This document shows positions 53,334-60,804 of a DNA stretch of 64,000 nucleotides, one piece after another. Under the pieces are notes generated by a model, which ran no database searches, was not told where the DNA came from, and saw only the letters and a list, made by a program, of their open reading frames with translations. The translations under genes were made by a program, and so were the position numbers. Every line of letters begins with the position of its first letter. Position 1 is the stretch's first letter. This stretch comes from an uncultured Prevotellaceae bacterium (GTDB taxonomy: Bacteria > Bacteroidota > Bacteroidia > Bacteroidales > Bacteroidaceae): the NCBI GenBank assembly GCA_945833925.1, contig CAMAFX010000003.1, positions 18,012 to 82,011 of the forward strand. Direction: 5' to 3'.

Positions 53334-53404
53334 TGTTGCTGCAATATTTAGATGATGACATTGTCTTTTTGTGTGTCAGAGATGTCGTTTCCTGTAAACG
53401 GTTC

Positions 53405-54163
53405 TTATTGGTCGTCGTTCTGTACATATCCTTGCCTGTCTTTGGGCAATCCACCCATAACGGCATTGTATGCTTTTTCCATAGTTTCAAGTTCTGACTC
53501 ATGTCCCTTGCCGTTAGGGAAAATAGGGTCGTGGACTATTATGGAGAGTTTGGCTCTTTTTATAAAAGGGTTACTCGTTGTTCTTGGCATCACGTCAAAT
53601 GGTCCGTTCAACGTAATAGGGACAACTGGCAATTGCAGTTCGTCGGCAAGTTGAAATGCCCCTTTCTTGAAATAACCCATATGTCCGGTAAATGTTCTGG
53701 CTCCTTCAGGGAACACAACAACCGACGCTCCACCTTGCAGTATGTTGCGAGCTGTATCATAGGTCTTCTTTATTGCTTTTGGACCTCTCTTGTCCACAAA
53801 GATATGTCCTGCACTTTCGCATGCTTTGCCGATGAGGAAAATCTTTCTCAGTGATTTCTTCATCATCCATCTCAGGTCGTGACCGAGGAAAGCATAAATC
53901 AAGAAAATGTCAAAATTTCCTTGATGATTGGCAACAAACACATAACTTGTCTTCTTGTCAATCTTCTCTCTGCCCTCAACATGAACAGGCAGCAAAAGCA
54001 CCCTAATCATGCACCATGACCAAATTCTTGCAGGCCAGTACCCCCAGAATTTTGCATAGCCACATGTGCAGCCTACGATAGTCGAAAGTGAAGCCAGTAT
54101 TGTGACAATTGCCAAAACAGGTAATGCAACAATTAAAAGGTATGTACAGTATATGATTCGCAT
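53405..54163 (-). CDS. plsC: 1-acyl-sn-glycerol-3-phosphate acyltransferase
   Basis: 252 residues. An N-terminal hydrophobic stretch (1-30) is followed by the NHQGNFD motif (His80, Asp85, the HX4D catalytic pair) and the FPEGART phosphate-binding motif (151-157), then PVVPITLNGPFDVMP. It adds the second acyl chain to make phosphatidic acid at the inner membrane. The start is 2 bp after the engB stop. Confidence 0.93.
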   Translation of the reverse strand: MRIIYCTYLLIVALPVLAIVTILASLSTIVGCTCGYAKFWGYWPARIWSWCMIRVLLLPVHVEGREKIDKKTSYVFVANHQGNFDIFLIYAFLGHDLRWMMKKSLRKIFLIGKACESAGHIFVDKRGPKAIKKTYDTARNILQGGASVVVFPEGARTFTGHMGYFKKGAFQLADELQLPVVPITLNGPFDVMPRTTSNPFIKRAKLSIIVHDPIFPNGKGHESELETMEKAYNAVMGGLPKDRQGYVQNDDQ

Positions 54164-54165
54164 AT

Positions 54166-54771
54166 CTATTGAGCTGCTACATCTTTGTTGATTTGCTCAA
54201 TGTAGTTTAGTGTTTCTTCTCTTCCGAGTTTTGATTCTGCAGATGTTACGAAGTATGGCGGCAACTCTTCCCAATCCTGACGAAGTCGGTTAAGGTAAAA
54301 CTGTACGCTGCATGCCAATTGGTTACGGCTCAGTTTGTCTGCCTTGGTAAATATTATGCTGAATGGGACTCCGTGTTCGCCAAGAAATTCAATGAATTCG
54401 AGATCCACTTTTTGTGGTTCGTGACGGCAGTCTATTAGCAGAAAGAGATTTGTCATCTGTTCGCGCTGCAGAATGTAGCTTGTAATCATGCGTTGCAGAT
54501 TCTCCTGCTCTTTCTTGCTTCGTTTGGCATATCCGTATCCGGGTAGGTCGACCAAATACCATTCCTTGTTTATCAAAAAATGATTTATCAACATTGTCTT
54601 GCCTGGTGTGGCAGATGTTTTTGCAAGTTTGCTAAAACCGGTAAGCATGTTTATCAGACTTGATTTTCCAACGTTGCTTCGTCCGATAAACGCATATTCC
54701 GGCATATTTGTGCTGGGACATTTATCTACTGTTGGACTACTTATAACATATTCTGCGCTTTTAATTTCCAT
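54166..54771 (-). CDS. engB: Ribosome biogenesis GTPase EngB (YsxC/YihA)
   Basis: 201 residues. G1 GRSNVGKS (30-37), G2 region TPGKT, G3 DLPGYGYA, G4 TKADK and G5 SAESK are all present, which is the EngB order. It acts in assembly of the large ribosomal subunit. Its start abuts an exact 18-bp tandem duplication, and a full promoter lies 80 bp upstream inside the end of the previous gene. Confidence 0.95.
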   Translation of the reverse strand: MEIKSAEYVISSPTVDKCPSTNMPEYAFIGRSNVGKSSLINMLTGFSKLAKTSATPGKTMLINHFLINKEWYLVDLPGYGYAKRSKKEQENLQRMITSYILQREQMTNLFLLIDCRHEPQKVDLEFIEFLGEHGVPFSIIFTKADKLSRNQLACSVQFYLNRLRQDWEELPPYFVTSAESKLGREETLNYIEQINKDVAAQ

Positions 54772-54806
54772 GATGCTATTTGTGTCAATGATGCTATTTG
54801 TGTCAA
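54771..54806. repeat. Exact 18-bp tandem duplication upstream of engB
   Basis: TGATGCTATTTGTGTCAA occurs twice without a gap (54771-54788, 54789-54806). On the engB strand each copy reads TTGACACAAATAGCATCA. It lies in the engB leader, touching its start codon. Confidence 0.95.
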
Positions 54807-54850
54807 TGGTGAGTTATGACGAAATTCGTCTTCTATATTTGCTGCACGAG

Positions 54851-54881
54851 CAAAGTTACAACAATTTTGCTTTATACCAAA
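54851..54881 (-). promoter_or_regulatory. Full promoter of engB-plsC
   Basis: TTTG (54881-54878), 19 bases, TAACTTTG (54858-54851) on the minus strand. It overlaps the last codons of the MetH activation-domain gene. Confidence 0.75.
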
Positions 54882-55789
54882 AACTTTTTGATGTATTCGG
54901 TGCTTACATTCCTTCTTTTAGCATAGTCGCTCAACTGATCCATTCCTATTTTGCCCACACAGAAATGCTTGACTTCTGGATGTGCAAACATCAGTCCGCT
55001 TGTGCTGGCATGTGGTTTCATAGCACCGTTTTCGGTAAGTCTTATGCCTATGGAACTGAAGTCAAGTATCTCGTCAATAAGGAAATTCAAACTTTGATCG
55101 GGTAGTGATGGGTAACCTACGGCTGGTCGCTTGCCCTGATACTTCTCGCTAAACAAATCCTCTATACATAAGTGCTCGTTGGGAGCATATCCCCAGATGT
55201 CTTTTCTTACAAGTTCGTGCAGTTTTTCTGCAGTGGCTTCTGCCAGTCTGTCTGCAAGTGTCTGGTGTAGAAGATGCAGATATTCGTCGTCAGATGCTTT
55301 CTCTTCGAACTCTTTGTCGGTACAGCACGCAAATACGCCAATATGGTCAGCAACTCCGATGTTTTTCTCTGTTGGGATTGTGTTTATGGGTAATACATAG
55401 TCGGATAGGCATTTGCACAACCCTTCATTATCGGTCATTTGCTGCCTAAGCAAAGGAAGTCTTTTGGCTGATTCGTTGCAATAAAGAATGATGTCTTCTT
55501 TCTCGCTTCGTGCGGGTATTATTGCCACCTTTGCATTTGTGAAGAATAACTCGTCGCAGTTTTTTAGCAACTTTTGAGCATCTTCGTAAAGTTGCATGGC
55601 TTCAGTTGCGCGTTGGCGGTCGCGTTCGGGAAATGACTTAAGCCAATTTTGTTTGCATGCCATACATCCGTGTATCTTGGATATGCTGGCAAAGTGCATG
55701 GGAACCCCCCAGGCATGAAAGAAGTACAGCCAGTTAATGTATGGCGCGACTTCGTGAATCCTGAATTTATAAGTGCATGATTTGTTCAC
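54872..55789 (-). CDS. Stand-alone MetH activation-domain protein
   Basis: 305 residues. IHEVAPYINWLYFFHAWGVP, RKDIWGYAPNE, YQGKRPAVGYPSLPDQ, GIRLTENGAMKPHASTSGLMFAHPE and VGKIGMDQLSDYAKRR are the SAM-binding and B12-contact motifs of the C-terminal reactivation domain of cobalamin-dependent methionine synthase. In most bacteria this is the last third of MetH; here it is a separate protein. It would reactivate oxidised cobalamin on a MetH lacking the domain. It lies 2 bp downstream of pyrC in a minus-strand operon. Confidence 0.9.
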   Translation of the reverse strand: MNKSCTYKFRIHEVAPYINWLYFFHAWGVPMHFASISKIHGCMACKQNWLKSFPERDRQRATEAMQLYEDAQKLLKNCDELFFTNAKVAIIPARSEKEDIILYCNESAKRLPLLRQQMTDNEGLCKCLSDYVLPINTIPTEKNIGVADHIGVFACCTDKEFEEKASDDEYLHLLHQTLADRLAEATAEKLHELVRKDIWGYAPNEHLCIEDLFSEKYQGKRPAVGYPSLPDQSLNFLIDEILDFSSIGIRLTENGAMKPHASTSGLMFAHPEVKHFCVGKIGMDQLSDYAKRRNVSTEYIKKFLV

Positions 55790-55791
55790 TG

Positions 55792-57126
55792 TTATTCCCC
55801 AAACTCAAGTGCCTGACCAATGAACGAGTCGTCAATATTGCTTCCGTCGAATACCTTGTGCCCATTACACCAAGTACTCATAACTCTCCAGTTTAATTGT
55901 TCGCCTGTCAGAGGTGACCAACCACATTTGCTTAGTATATTTCTTGTGTCAACTACCCATGCTTCTTTTTTTACCAGTACGATGTCGGCTTTGTAGCCAG
56001 GGCGGATGAAACCTCTACGTTTGATTCTGAACAAACGTGCAGGGTTATGGCACATCATCTCTACGACACGAGTTAATGTCATTGTGCCGTTGTCTGCCAT
56101 AGTAAGCATTAGCGGAAGCGAGAATTGTATGATAGGCATTCCAGAGACAGCCTTGGCTGCACCTCCTTCTTTCTCTGATAAAAGGTGAGGAGCGTGATCG
56201 GTTCCAACGACGTCAATCAAACCTTCCCTTGCAGCATTTCTAAGTGCTTCTCTGTCTCTCTCGCTTTTTATTGCGGGATTGCTTTTGATGAGGCTGCCGA
56301 GTTTTTGATAATCCTTGTCTGTGTAGAAGAGATGCTGCGGGCAGACTTCTGCCGTGATTCTCTTTTCGTCAATTTCCCCTTTCTCCAAAAGTGAAAGCTC
56401 TCTCTCTGTTGTGATGTGCGCTATGTGAAGTCTGGCATTGCTTTCTTTTGCAAGTCTTACTGCAAGGGCGGTAGATTGATAGCATGCTATGTCGTCTCTT
56501 ACCCAAGGATGGTATTCCACCGAAGGGTCTTCGCCACATTTCTCCTTTGCCTCTTTCATCCGCTCGTTGATGCGTACCGTATCTTCGCAGTGGGCCATTA
56601 TCAGTGAAGGGCACTCCTGGAATATCTGTCTTAGTTTATTTTCTTTGTCGACCAGCATTCCACCAGTACTGCTCCCCATAAACATCTTCAAAGCGGGTAT
56701 ACGGCTTGTGTCCATCTGCTTAATCTCATTCAGGTTGTCGTTAGTGGCACCTAAATAAAATGCATAGTTGGCATGGCAAACATTGCTTGCCATATTCATC
56801 TTGTCTTTCCAAAGACTTATTGTTGTGGTTTGAGGCAGCACATTTGGCATGTCCATAACGCTTGTCACTCCTCCTGCAACGGCAGCACGGGTTTCGCTTG
56901 CCATGTCAGCCTTGTGCGTCAAGCCAGGGTCTCTCATATGCACGTGATCGTCAATTACACCAGGCAATACGTACATCCCTTGCGCTTCTACAGTATCGTC
57001 AGCATCCTCTGGGAATGTCTCTCCGTTTCGATATATGGCAAGTATAGTTTCGTCTTCAATGAGAAGGGTTGCGTTGTACTCTTCTCCCTCGTTTATAACA
57101 GTTGCGTTCTTGATGAGTGTGCGCAT
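55792..57126 (-). CDS. pyrC: Dihydroorotase, class I
   Basis: 444 residues. The metal motif is GVIDDHVHMRDPGLTHKADM (His61, His63), and GGVTSVMDMPNVLP follows. LHIAHITTERELSLL, AEVCPQHLFY and VVGTDHAPHLLSEK (the metal-binding Asp) are in the expected order. It closes carbamoyl aspartate to dihydroorotate, the step before PyrD-PyrK found elsewhere in this window. Next genes on each side are within 10 bp, so it is inside an operon (LOG protein, transferase, pyrC, MetH domain). Confidence 0.95.
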   Translation of the reverse strand: MRTLIKNATVINEGEEYNATLLIEDETILAIYRNGETFPEDADDTVEAQGMYVLPGVIDDHVHMRDPGLTHKADMASETRAAVAGGVTSVMDMPNVLPQTTTISLWKDKMNMASNVCHANYAFYLGATNDNLNEIKQMDTSRIPALKMFMGSSTGGMLVDKENKLRQIFQECPSLIMAHCEDTVRINERMKEAKEKCGEDPSVEYHPWVRDDIACYQSTALAVRLAKESNARLHIAHITTERELSLLEKGEIDEKRITAEVCPQHLFYTDKDYQKLGSLIKSNPAIKSERDREALRNAAREGLIDVVGTDHAPHLLSEKEGGAAKAVSGMPIIQFSLPLMLTMADNGTMTLTRVVEMMCHNPARLFRIKRRGFIRPGYKADIVLVKKEAWVVDTRNILSKCGWSPLTGEQLNWRVMSTWCNGHKVFDGSNIDDSFIGQALEFGE

Positions 57127-57135
57127 ATGTGATAT

Positions 57136-57903
57136 CTATTTTCTTTTGGGATATTTCCTGAACCAACCATCCAGACGTAAGCGGATAACTCCAAATACAG
57201 CCTCGCTGAAGATACCTCCACTCATCTTGCTGGTTCCCAATTCTCTATTGATAAATATGACTGGTACTTCCTTTATCTTGAAACCACACTTGAATGCTGT
57301 GTATTTCATTTCAATCTGGAAAGCATATCCCTTGAATCTGACTTTGTCAAGTTCTATGGTCTCGAGAACTTCTCTGCGATAGCACTTGAATCCGGCAGTG
57401 GTGTCGTGTACTTTGAATCCAGTAACGATTCTAACGTATTTTGAAGCGAAATATGACATGAGCACACGTCCTATTGGCCAATTTACGACATTTACTCCAC
57501 TTACATATCTGCTGCCGATAGAAACATCATAACCTTCGTCATGGCATGCTGCATAAAGACGTGGAAGATCCTTCGGGTTGTGACTGAAGTCTGCGTCCAT
57601 CTCGAATATGTAGTCGTACTTCTGCTCTATAGCCCACTTGAAACCGGTTATGTAGGCAGTTCCTAATCCTAGTTTGCCACTCCTTTCAATAATATGCAGA
57701 CGGTCTTTCATTTCCTCCGTTTGCATCAGCCTTTTTACAATGTCTGCTGTTCCGTCGGGGCTCCCATCCTCTATGACTAACACGTCGAAACTATGTTCTG
57801 TGCCGTTAGGAGTCTCCTTAAGCGCAGTGACTGCACGTATTATGTTCTCTATATTCTCCTTTTCGTTGTATGTCGGAATAATGACTATACTATCGTTTTT
57901 CAT
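57136..57903 (-). CDS. Polyprenol-phosphate glycosyltransferase (Dpm1-like GT2)
   Basis: 255 residues. TYNEKENIENII (11-22), VIEDGSPDGTADIV (43-56), EMDADFSHNPKDLPRL (101-116, DxD region) and GSRYVSG...NWPIGR match dolichol/polyprenol-phosphate mannosyltransferases of family GT2. No C-terminal membrane helices are present, so it resembles the soluble Dpm1 form. It transfers a sugar, probably mannose, from a nucleotide donor to a lipid phosphate. The start overlaps the LOG gene stop by 4 bp. Confidence 0.92.
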   Translation of the reverse strand: MKNDSIVIIPTYNEKENIENIIRAVTALKETPNGTEHSFDVLVIEDGSPDGTADIVKRLMQTEEMKDRLHIIERSGKLGLGTAYITGFKWAIEQKYDYIFEMDADFSHNPKDLPRLYAACHDEGYDVSIGSRYVSGVNVVNWPIGRVLMSYFASKYVRIVTGFKVHDTTAGFKCYRREVLETIELDKVRFKGYAFQIEMKYTAFKCGFKIKEVPVIFINRELGTSKMSGGIFSEAVFGVIRLRLDGWFRKYPKRK

Positions 57904-59024
57904 ATTTTCTCTTCTCTGAATTTTAATAGTTCGTTTACGATTTCTTCATTATCGTCGCTTAATGATATGATAAGGTTTTTGTAACGTTGCTTAGCAATCA
58001 TATCTTGCATAAATGGGTATACGGGAACATCTTCTGTCCAGAATTGTTTTCCCATAAAACACATCGGACTGCTGAAGCCGAAACTCAGGTAGTGGTTCTG
58101 TACTGCTTCCTGGAATATTTCCTGAAGTGTTCCTGCACTGCCAGGAGTGAATATTATTCCGCCCGAGGCAATCGTCAATATGCCATCTTCGCGTATGCTG
58201 TTATCGAAATACTTTGCTATGCACATTGCCAGTGGGGTAGAGGGTTCGTGCCCGTAAAGCCATGTGGGTATGCCTATACTGAGATATTCCTTCTGTGGAT
58301 ATTTCTCTACTACTTGCATTGCTGTGTCAAGCCACATCTTGTCCGTAAAGTTTGGTGCAGTACAAAGCATACTCAGCGCATCCGTAAACTCGTCCTCGCT
58401 TCTTCCTGCCATCCAAGCACCAAGATGTGTGGCCTCCATTGCTCCCGGACCTCCTCCACTTATCATTATAAATCCTAACTCGCTTAATTTCTTACTTATC
58501 CGGGCTACTTGCTCGTATTGCGCGCATGTTCTTGACATATTATGCCCACCCATGACACCAATAATTCGTTTCTGGTCGAAATGACCCAAAAGGTCGTGCA
58601 GTGCAGAACTTATGCTATGGTCGTGCAGGCTTCTCGCTAAAGTTTCTTTTATATTTGTTGCTTGTTTGCCTTCTTTAAGGTAGTGACGATATACTATAGC
58701 ATCATAGCATTTGTCATAACTGTCAGGGTTGCCGACCTCATATCCTTCATATAAGGATTGGGCAGTATACAGTTTGCTTCGGAATACGTCAAAGGCTTCT
58801 CCCATCTTGGGAAAAACCAAAGAGTCTTTTATGTGACGCTTGAAACCTGATGGCAAAGTGCATCCGAGAAATATGCAATCTACATAGTCGTGTGCCATAG
58901 ATAGTTCTGTCTCAGCGGTCAGGTTTACACCTTTGAACGCAGTACGACGTATCACTTTCTCTTCCGAGTGCAGTGTCTGTGCAAGTTGCCAATCGTCATT
59001 AATTTCTGTATAGTTGTGCTGCAT
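57900..59024 (-). CDS. LOG-family Rossmann-fold protein (possible nucleotide phosphoribohydrolase)
   Basis: 374 residues. The core has FIMISGGGPGAMEATHLGAW and ASGGIIFTPGSAGTLQEIFQEAV, the PGGxGTxxE signature of LOG proteins, with S in the second G position. Long LOG members with an extra N-terminal region (here about 170 residues) are known in Bacteroidetes; their substrate is unproven. The start ATG follows the -7 element by only 4 bases, so the message is probably leaderless. First gene of the operon. Confidence 0.85.
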   Translation of the reverse strand: MQHNYTEINDDWQLAQTLHSEEKVIRRTAFKGVNLTAETELSMAHDYVDCIFLGCTLPSGFKRHIKDSLVFPKMGEAFDVFRSKLYTAQSLYEGYEVGNPDSYDKCYDAIVYRHYLKEGKQATNIKETLARSLHDHSISSALHDLLGHFDQKRIIGVMGGHNMSRTCAQYEQVARISKKLSELGFIMISGGGPGAMEATHLGAWMAGRSEDEFTDALSMLCTAPNFTDKMWLDTAMQVVEKYPQKEYLSIGIPTWLYGHEPSTPLAMCIAKYFDNSIREDGILTIASGGIIFTPGSAGTLQEIFQEAVQNHYLSFGFSSPMCFMGKQFWTEDVPVYPFMQDMIAKQRYKNLIISLSDDNEEIVNELLKFREEKI

Positions 59025-59028
59025 AATG

Positions 59029-59036
59029 CAAAATTA
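59029..59036 (-). promoter_or_regulatory. -7 element of the LOG-pyrC operon
   Basis: TAATTTTG on the minus strand (59036-59029), ending 4 bases before the ATG at 59024. This predicts a leaderless transcript or a start further inside the gene. Confidence 0.5.
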
Positions 59037-59137
59037 CTGCTTTTTTTTCATTCTCACGATATTCGTTATGATATTTTTCTCTTTTTTCACATTTATCTAT
59101 CATTTGCCGTGTGACTTAAAATATTGTTCTCTATTTC

Positions 59138-59169
59138 TTTGGAAAAAAATTATAATTTATTTAAATTTG
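59138..59169 (+). promoter_or_regulatory. Full promoter of the lipoprotein-metA unit
   Basis: TTTG (59138-59141), 20 bases, TAAATTTG (59162-59169). The leader is about 55 bases. Confidence 0.75.
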
Positions 59170-59230
59170 CGCTTGATAAAGGTCTTGTGCTTTTATGAAA
59201 TGTTAACATATTAATATAATACATACCGCG

Positions 59231-59842
59231 ATGAAAAAGTTTTTCCACAAGGTAGCAATAGTTTTAGTTGCAATGACAGCAAGCCTCTCTTTTACAAGTT
59301 GTGACTCTGATACATTGACAACAATTTTGGGAACAGTAATCCAATACATTCTGGACCCGGGCACGAGTTATGATTATAAGGGCACTTTGAAGAGTGGGCC
59401 TCTCAAGGCTACTGGAGATGGTTTTAACTGGATTAATTCAAATGAGACATCCACTTTTAGTAATGTGACGGTTCGCTATACAGCGGGCACCAATAGTTCT
59501 GCCACGTTGGAAATTCCTGGTTTTACCGATGGAAAGATGACAGTGGGTGACATTACTATCAATGGACTTGCAATAACAGAAAGTTCTTCTGCAAAGAAAA
59601 CTACGTTCGGTATAGGCGACAATTCTACTATTGTTGCCTCTGTTACTGTGGACGGAGTTAAATATGACGAGAATAGCATTTCAAGTGTATATATATCTTC
59701 CTTGAACGATAAGGATTACACTTCGACGTACGTAACAAGTGAAAATCTTTCTACGTATATTTCGATTGTCTTTGCAAATTCAGAAGGTGAGAATGTATAC
59801 GCTTTGAACATTGATTATTCAGGATCAATAATTGCACAGTAA
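59231..59842 (+). CDS. Lipoprotein, beta-rich, unknown function
   Basis: 203 residues. MKKFFHKVAIVLVAMTASLSFTSC is a lipoprotein signal with Cys24. The mature part is rich in Ser, Thr, Gly and Tyr with repeated beta strands (VTVRYTAG, LEIPGFTDGKMTVGDITINGL, VDGVKYDENSISSVYIS). It looks like a small surface or periplasmic beta protein similar to DUF48xx-type proteins of Bacteroidetes; no firm family. metA follows 11 bp later and probably shares the transcript, though no functional link is evident. Confidence 0.7.
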   Translation: MKKFFHKVAIVLVAMTASLSFTSCDSDTLTTILGTVIQYILDPGTSYDYKGTLKSGPLKATGDGFNWINSNETSTFSNVTVRYTAGTNSSATLEIPGFTDGKMTVGDITINGLAITESSSAKKTTFGIGDNSTIVASVTVDGVKYDENSISSVYISSLNDKDYTSTYVTSENLSTYISIVFANSEGENVYALNIDYSGSIIAQ

Positions 59843-59853
59843 AACTTCCCGGC

Positions 59854-60771
59854 ATGCCATTAAATATTCCAGATAAACTTCCTGCGATAGAACTTCTCAA
59901 AGATGAGAATATTTTTGTGATGGACTCTTCAAGAGCACATTCACAGGATATCCGACCTTTGCGTATTGTTATTCTTAACCTTATGCCTCTTAAGATAACA
60001 ACCGAGACGGATTTGATACGAATACTTTCTAATTCACCATTGCAGCTCGACATCACTCTGATGAAAGTGAAGGCTCATACAAGCAAGAACACGCCTGTAG
60101 AACATATGAAGGCTTTCTACAAGGACTTTGAGTTGTTACGTGACGAGAAGTTTGATGGTATGATTATAACCGGAGCCCCTGTTGAGCATCTGTCGTATGA
60201 AGAGGTCAACTATTGGGATGAGATTTCTGAGATTTTCACTTGGGCTCGAACTCACGTGCAAAGTACTCTATATATCTGTTGGGCTGCGCAGGCTGGGCTT
60301 TATTATCATTATGGTATTCCAAAGTACCCGTTACCAGAAAAGATGTTTGGCATCTTTCCTCAGAAGACGCTTACACCATCGCTGCCAATCTTCCGTGGTT
60401 TTGATGATGTGTTCAATATGCCACACAGCAGACATACAGAACTTCATCGTGAGGATATCTTGAAGGTTCCTGAATTGACACTTATCGCAGAGAGTCCTCA
60501 GAGTGGAGTGGGAATCGTCATGGCACGTGGTGGACGTGAGTTTTTCATTACAGGGCATAGTGAATATGCGCCAAACACACTTGATACTGAGTATAAGCGT
60601 GACCTTGACAAGGGGTTGCCTATTCATAAGCCGTATAACTATTATATGAACGACGATCCGTCATGCTCTCCGTTAGTAACATGGCGCGCCCATGGCAACA
60701 TGTTGTTCTCCAATTGGTTGAACTATTATGTTTATCAGGCAACTCCATTCAACCTTGGAGATATTCATTAA
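59854..60771 (+). CDS. metA: Homoserine O-acyltransferase MetA, predicted acetyl-CoA type
   Basis: 305 residues, MetA (not MetX) fold. LRIVILNLMPLKITTETDLIR, GMIITGAPVEHLSYEEVNYW, the catalytic Cys142 in YICWAAQAG, the MPHSRHTE stretch and FITGHSEYAPNT (catalytic His and Glu) are all present. At position 111 this protein has Glu (PVEHL), where E. coli MetA has Gly. In characterised MetA enzymes Glu111 goes with acetyl-CoA and Gly111 with succinyl-CoA. It is therefore predicted to make O-acetylhomoserine for methionine synthesis, despite the common succinyltransferase name. Confidence 0.93.
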   Translation: MPLNIPDKLPAIELLKDENIFVMDSSRAHSQDIRPLRIVILNLMPLKITTETDLIRILSNSPLQLDITLMKVKAHTSKNTPVEHMKAFYKDFELLRDEKFDGMIITGAPVEHLSYEEVNYWDEISEIFTWARTHVQSTLYICWAAQAGLYYHYGIPKYPLPEKMFGIFPQKTLTPSLPIFRGFDDVFNMPHSRHTELHREDILKVPELTLIAESPQSGVGIVMARGGREFFITGHSEYAPNTLDTEYKRDLDKGLPIHKPYNYYMNDDPSCSPLVTWRAHGNMLFSNWLNYYVYQATPFNLGDIH

Positions 60772-60804
60772 TCATAAGACGGTGGATTGTAGAATCATAG
60801 ATAT

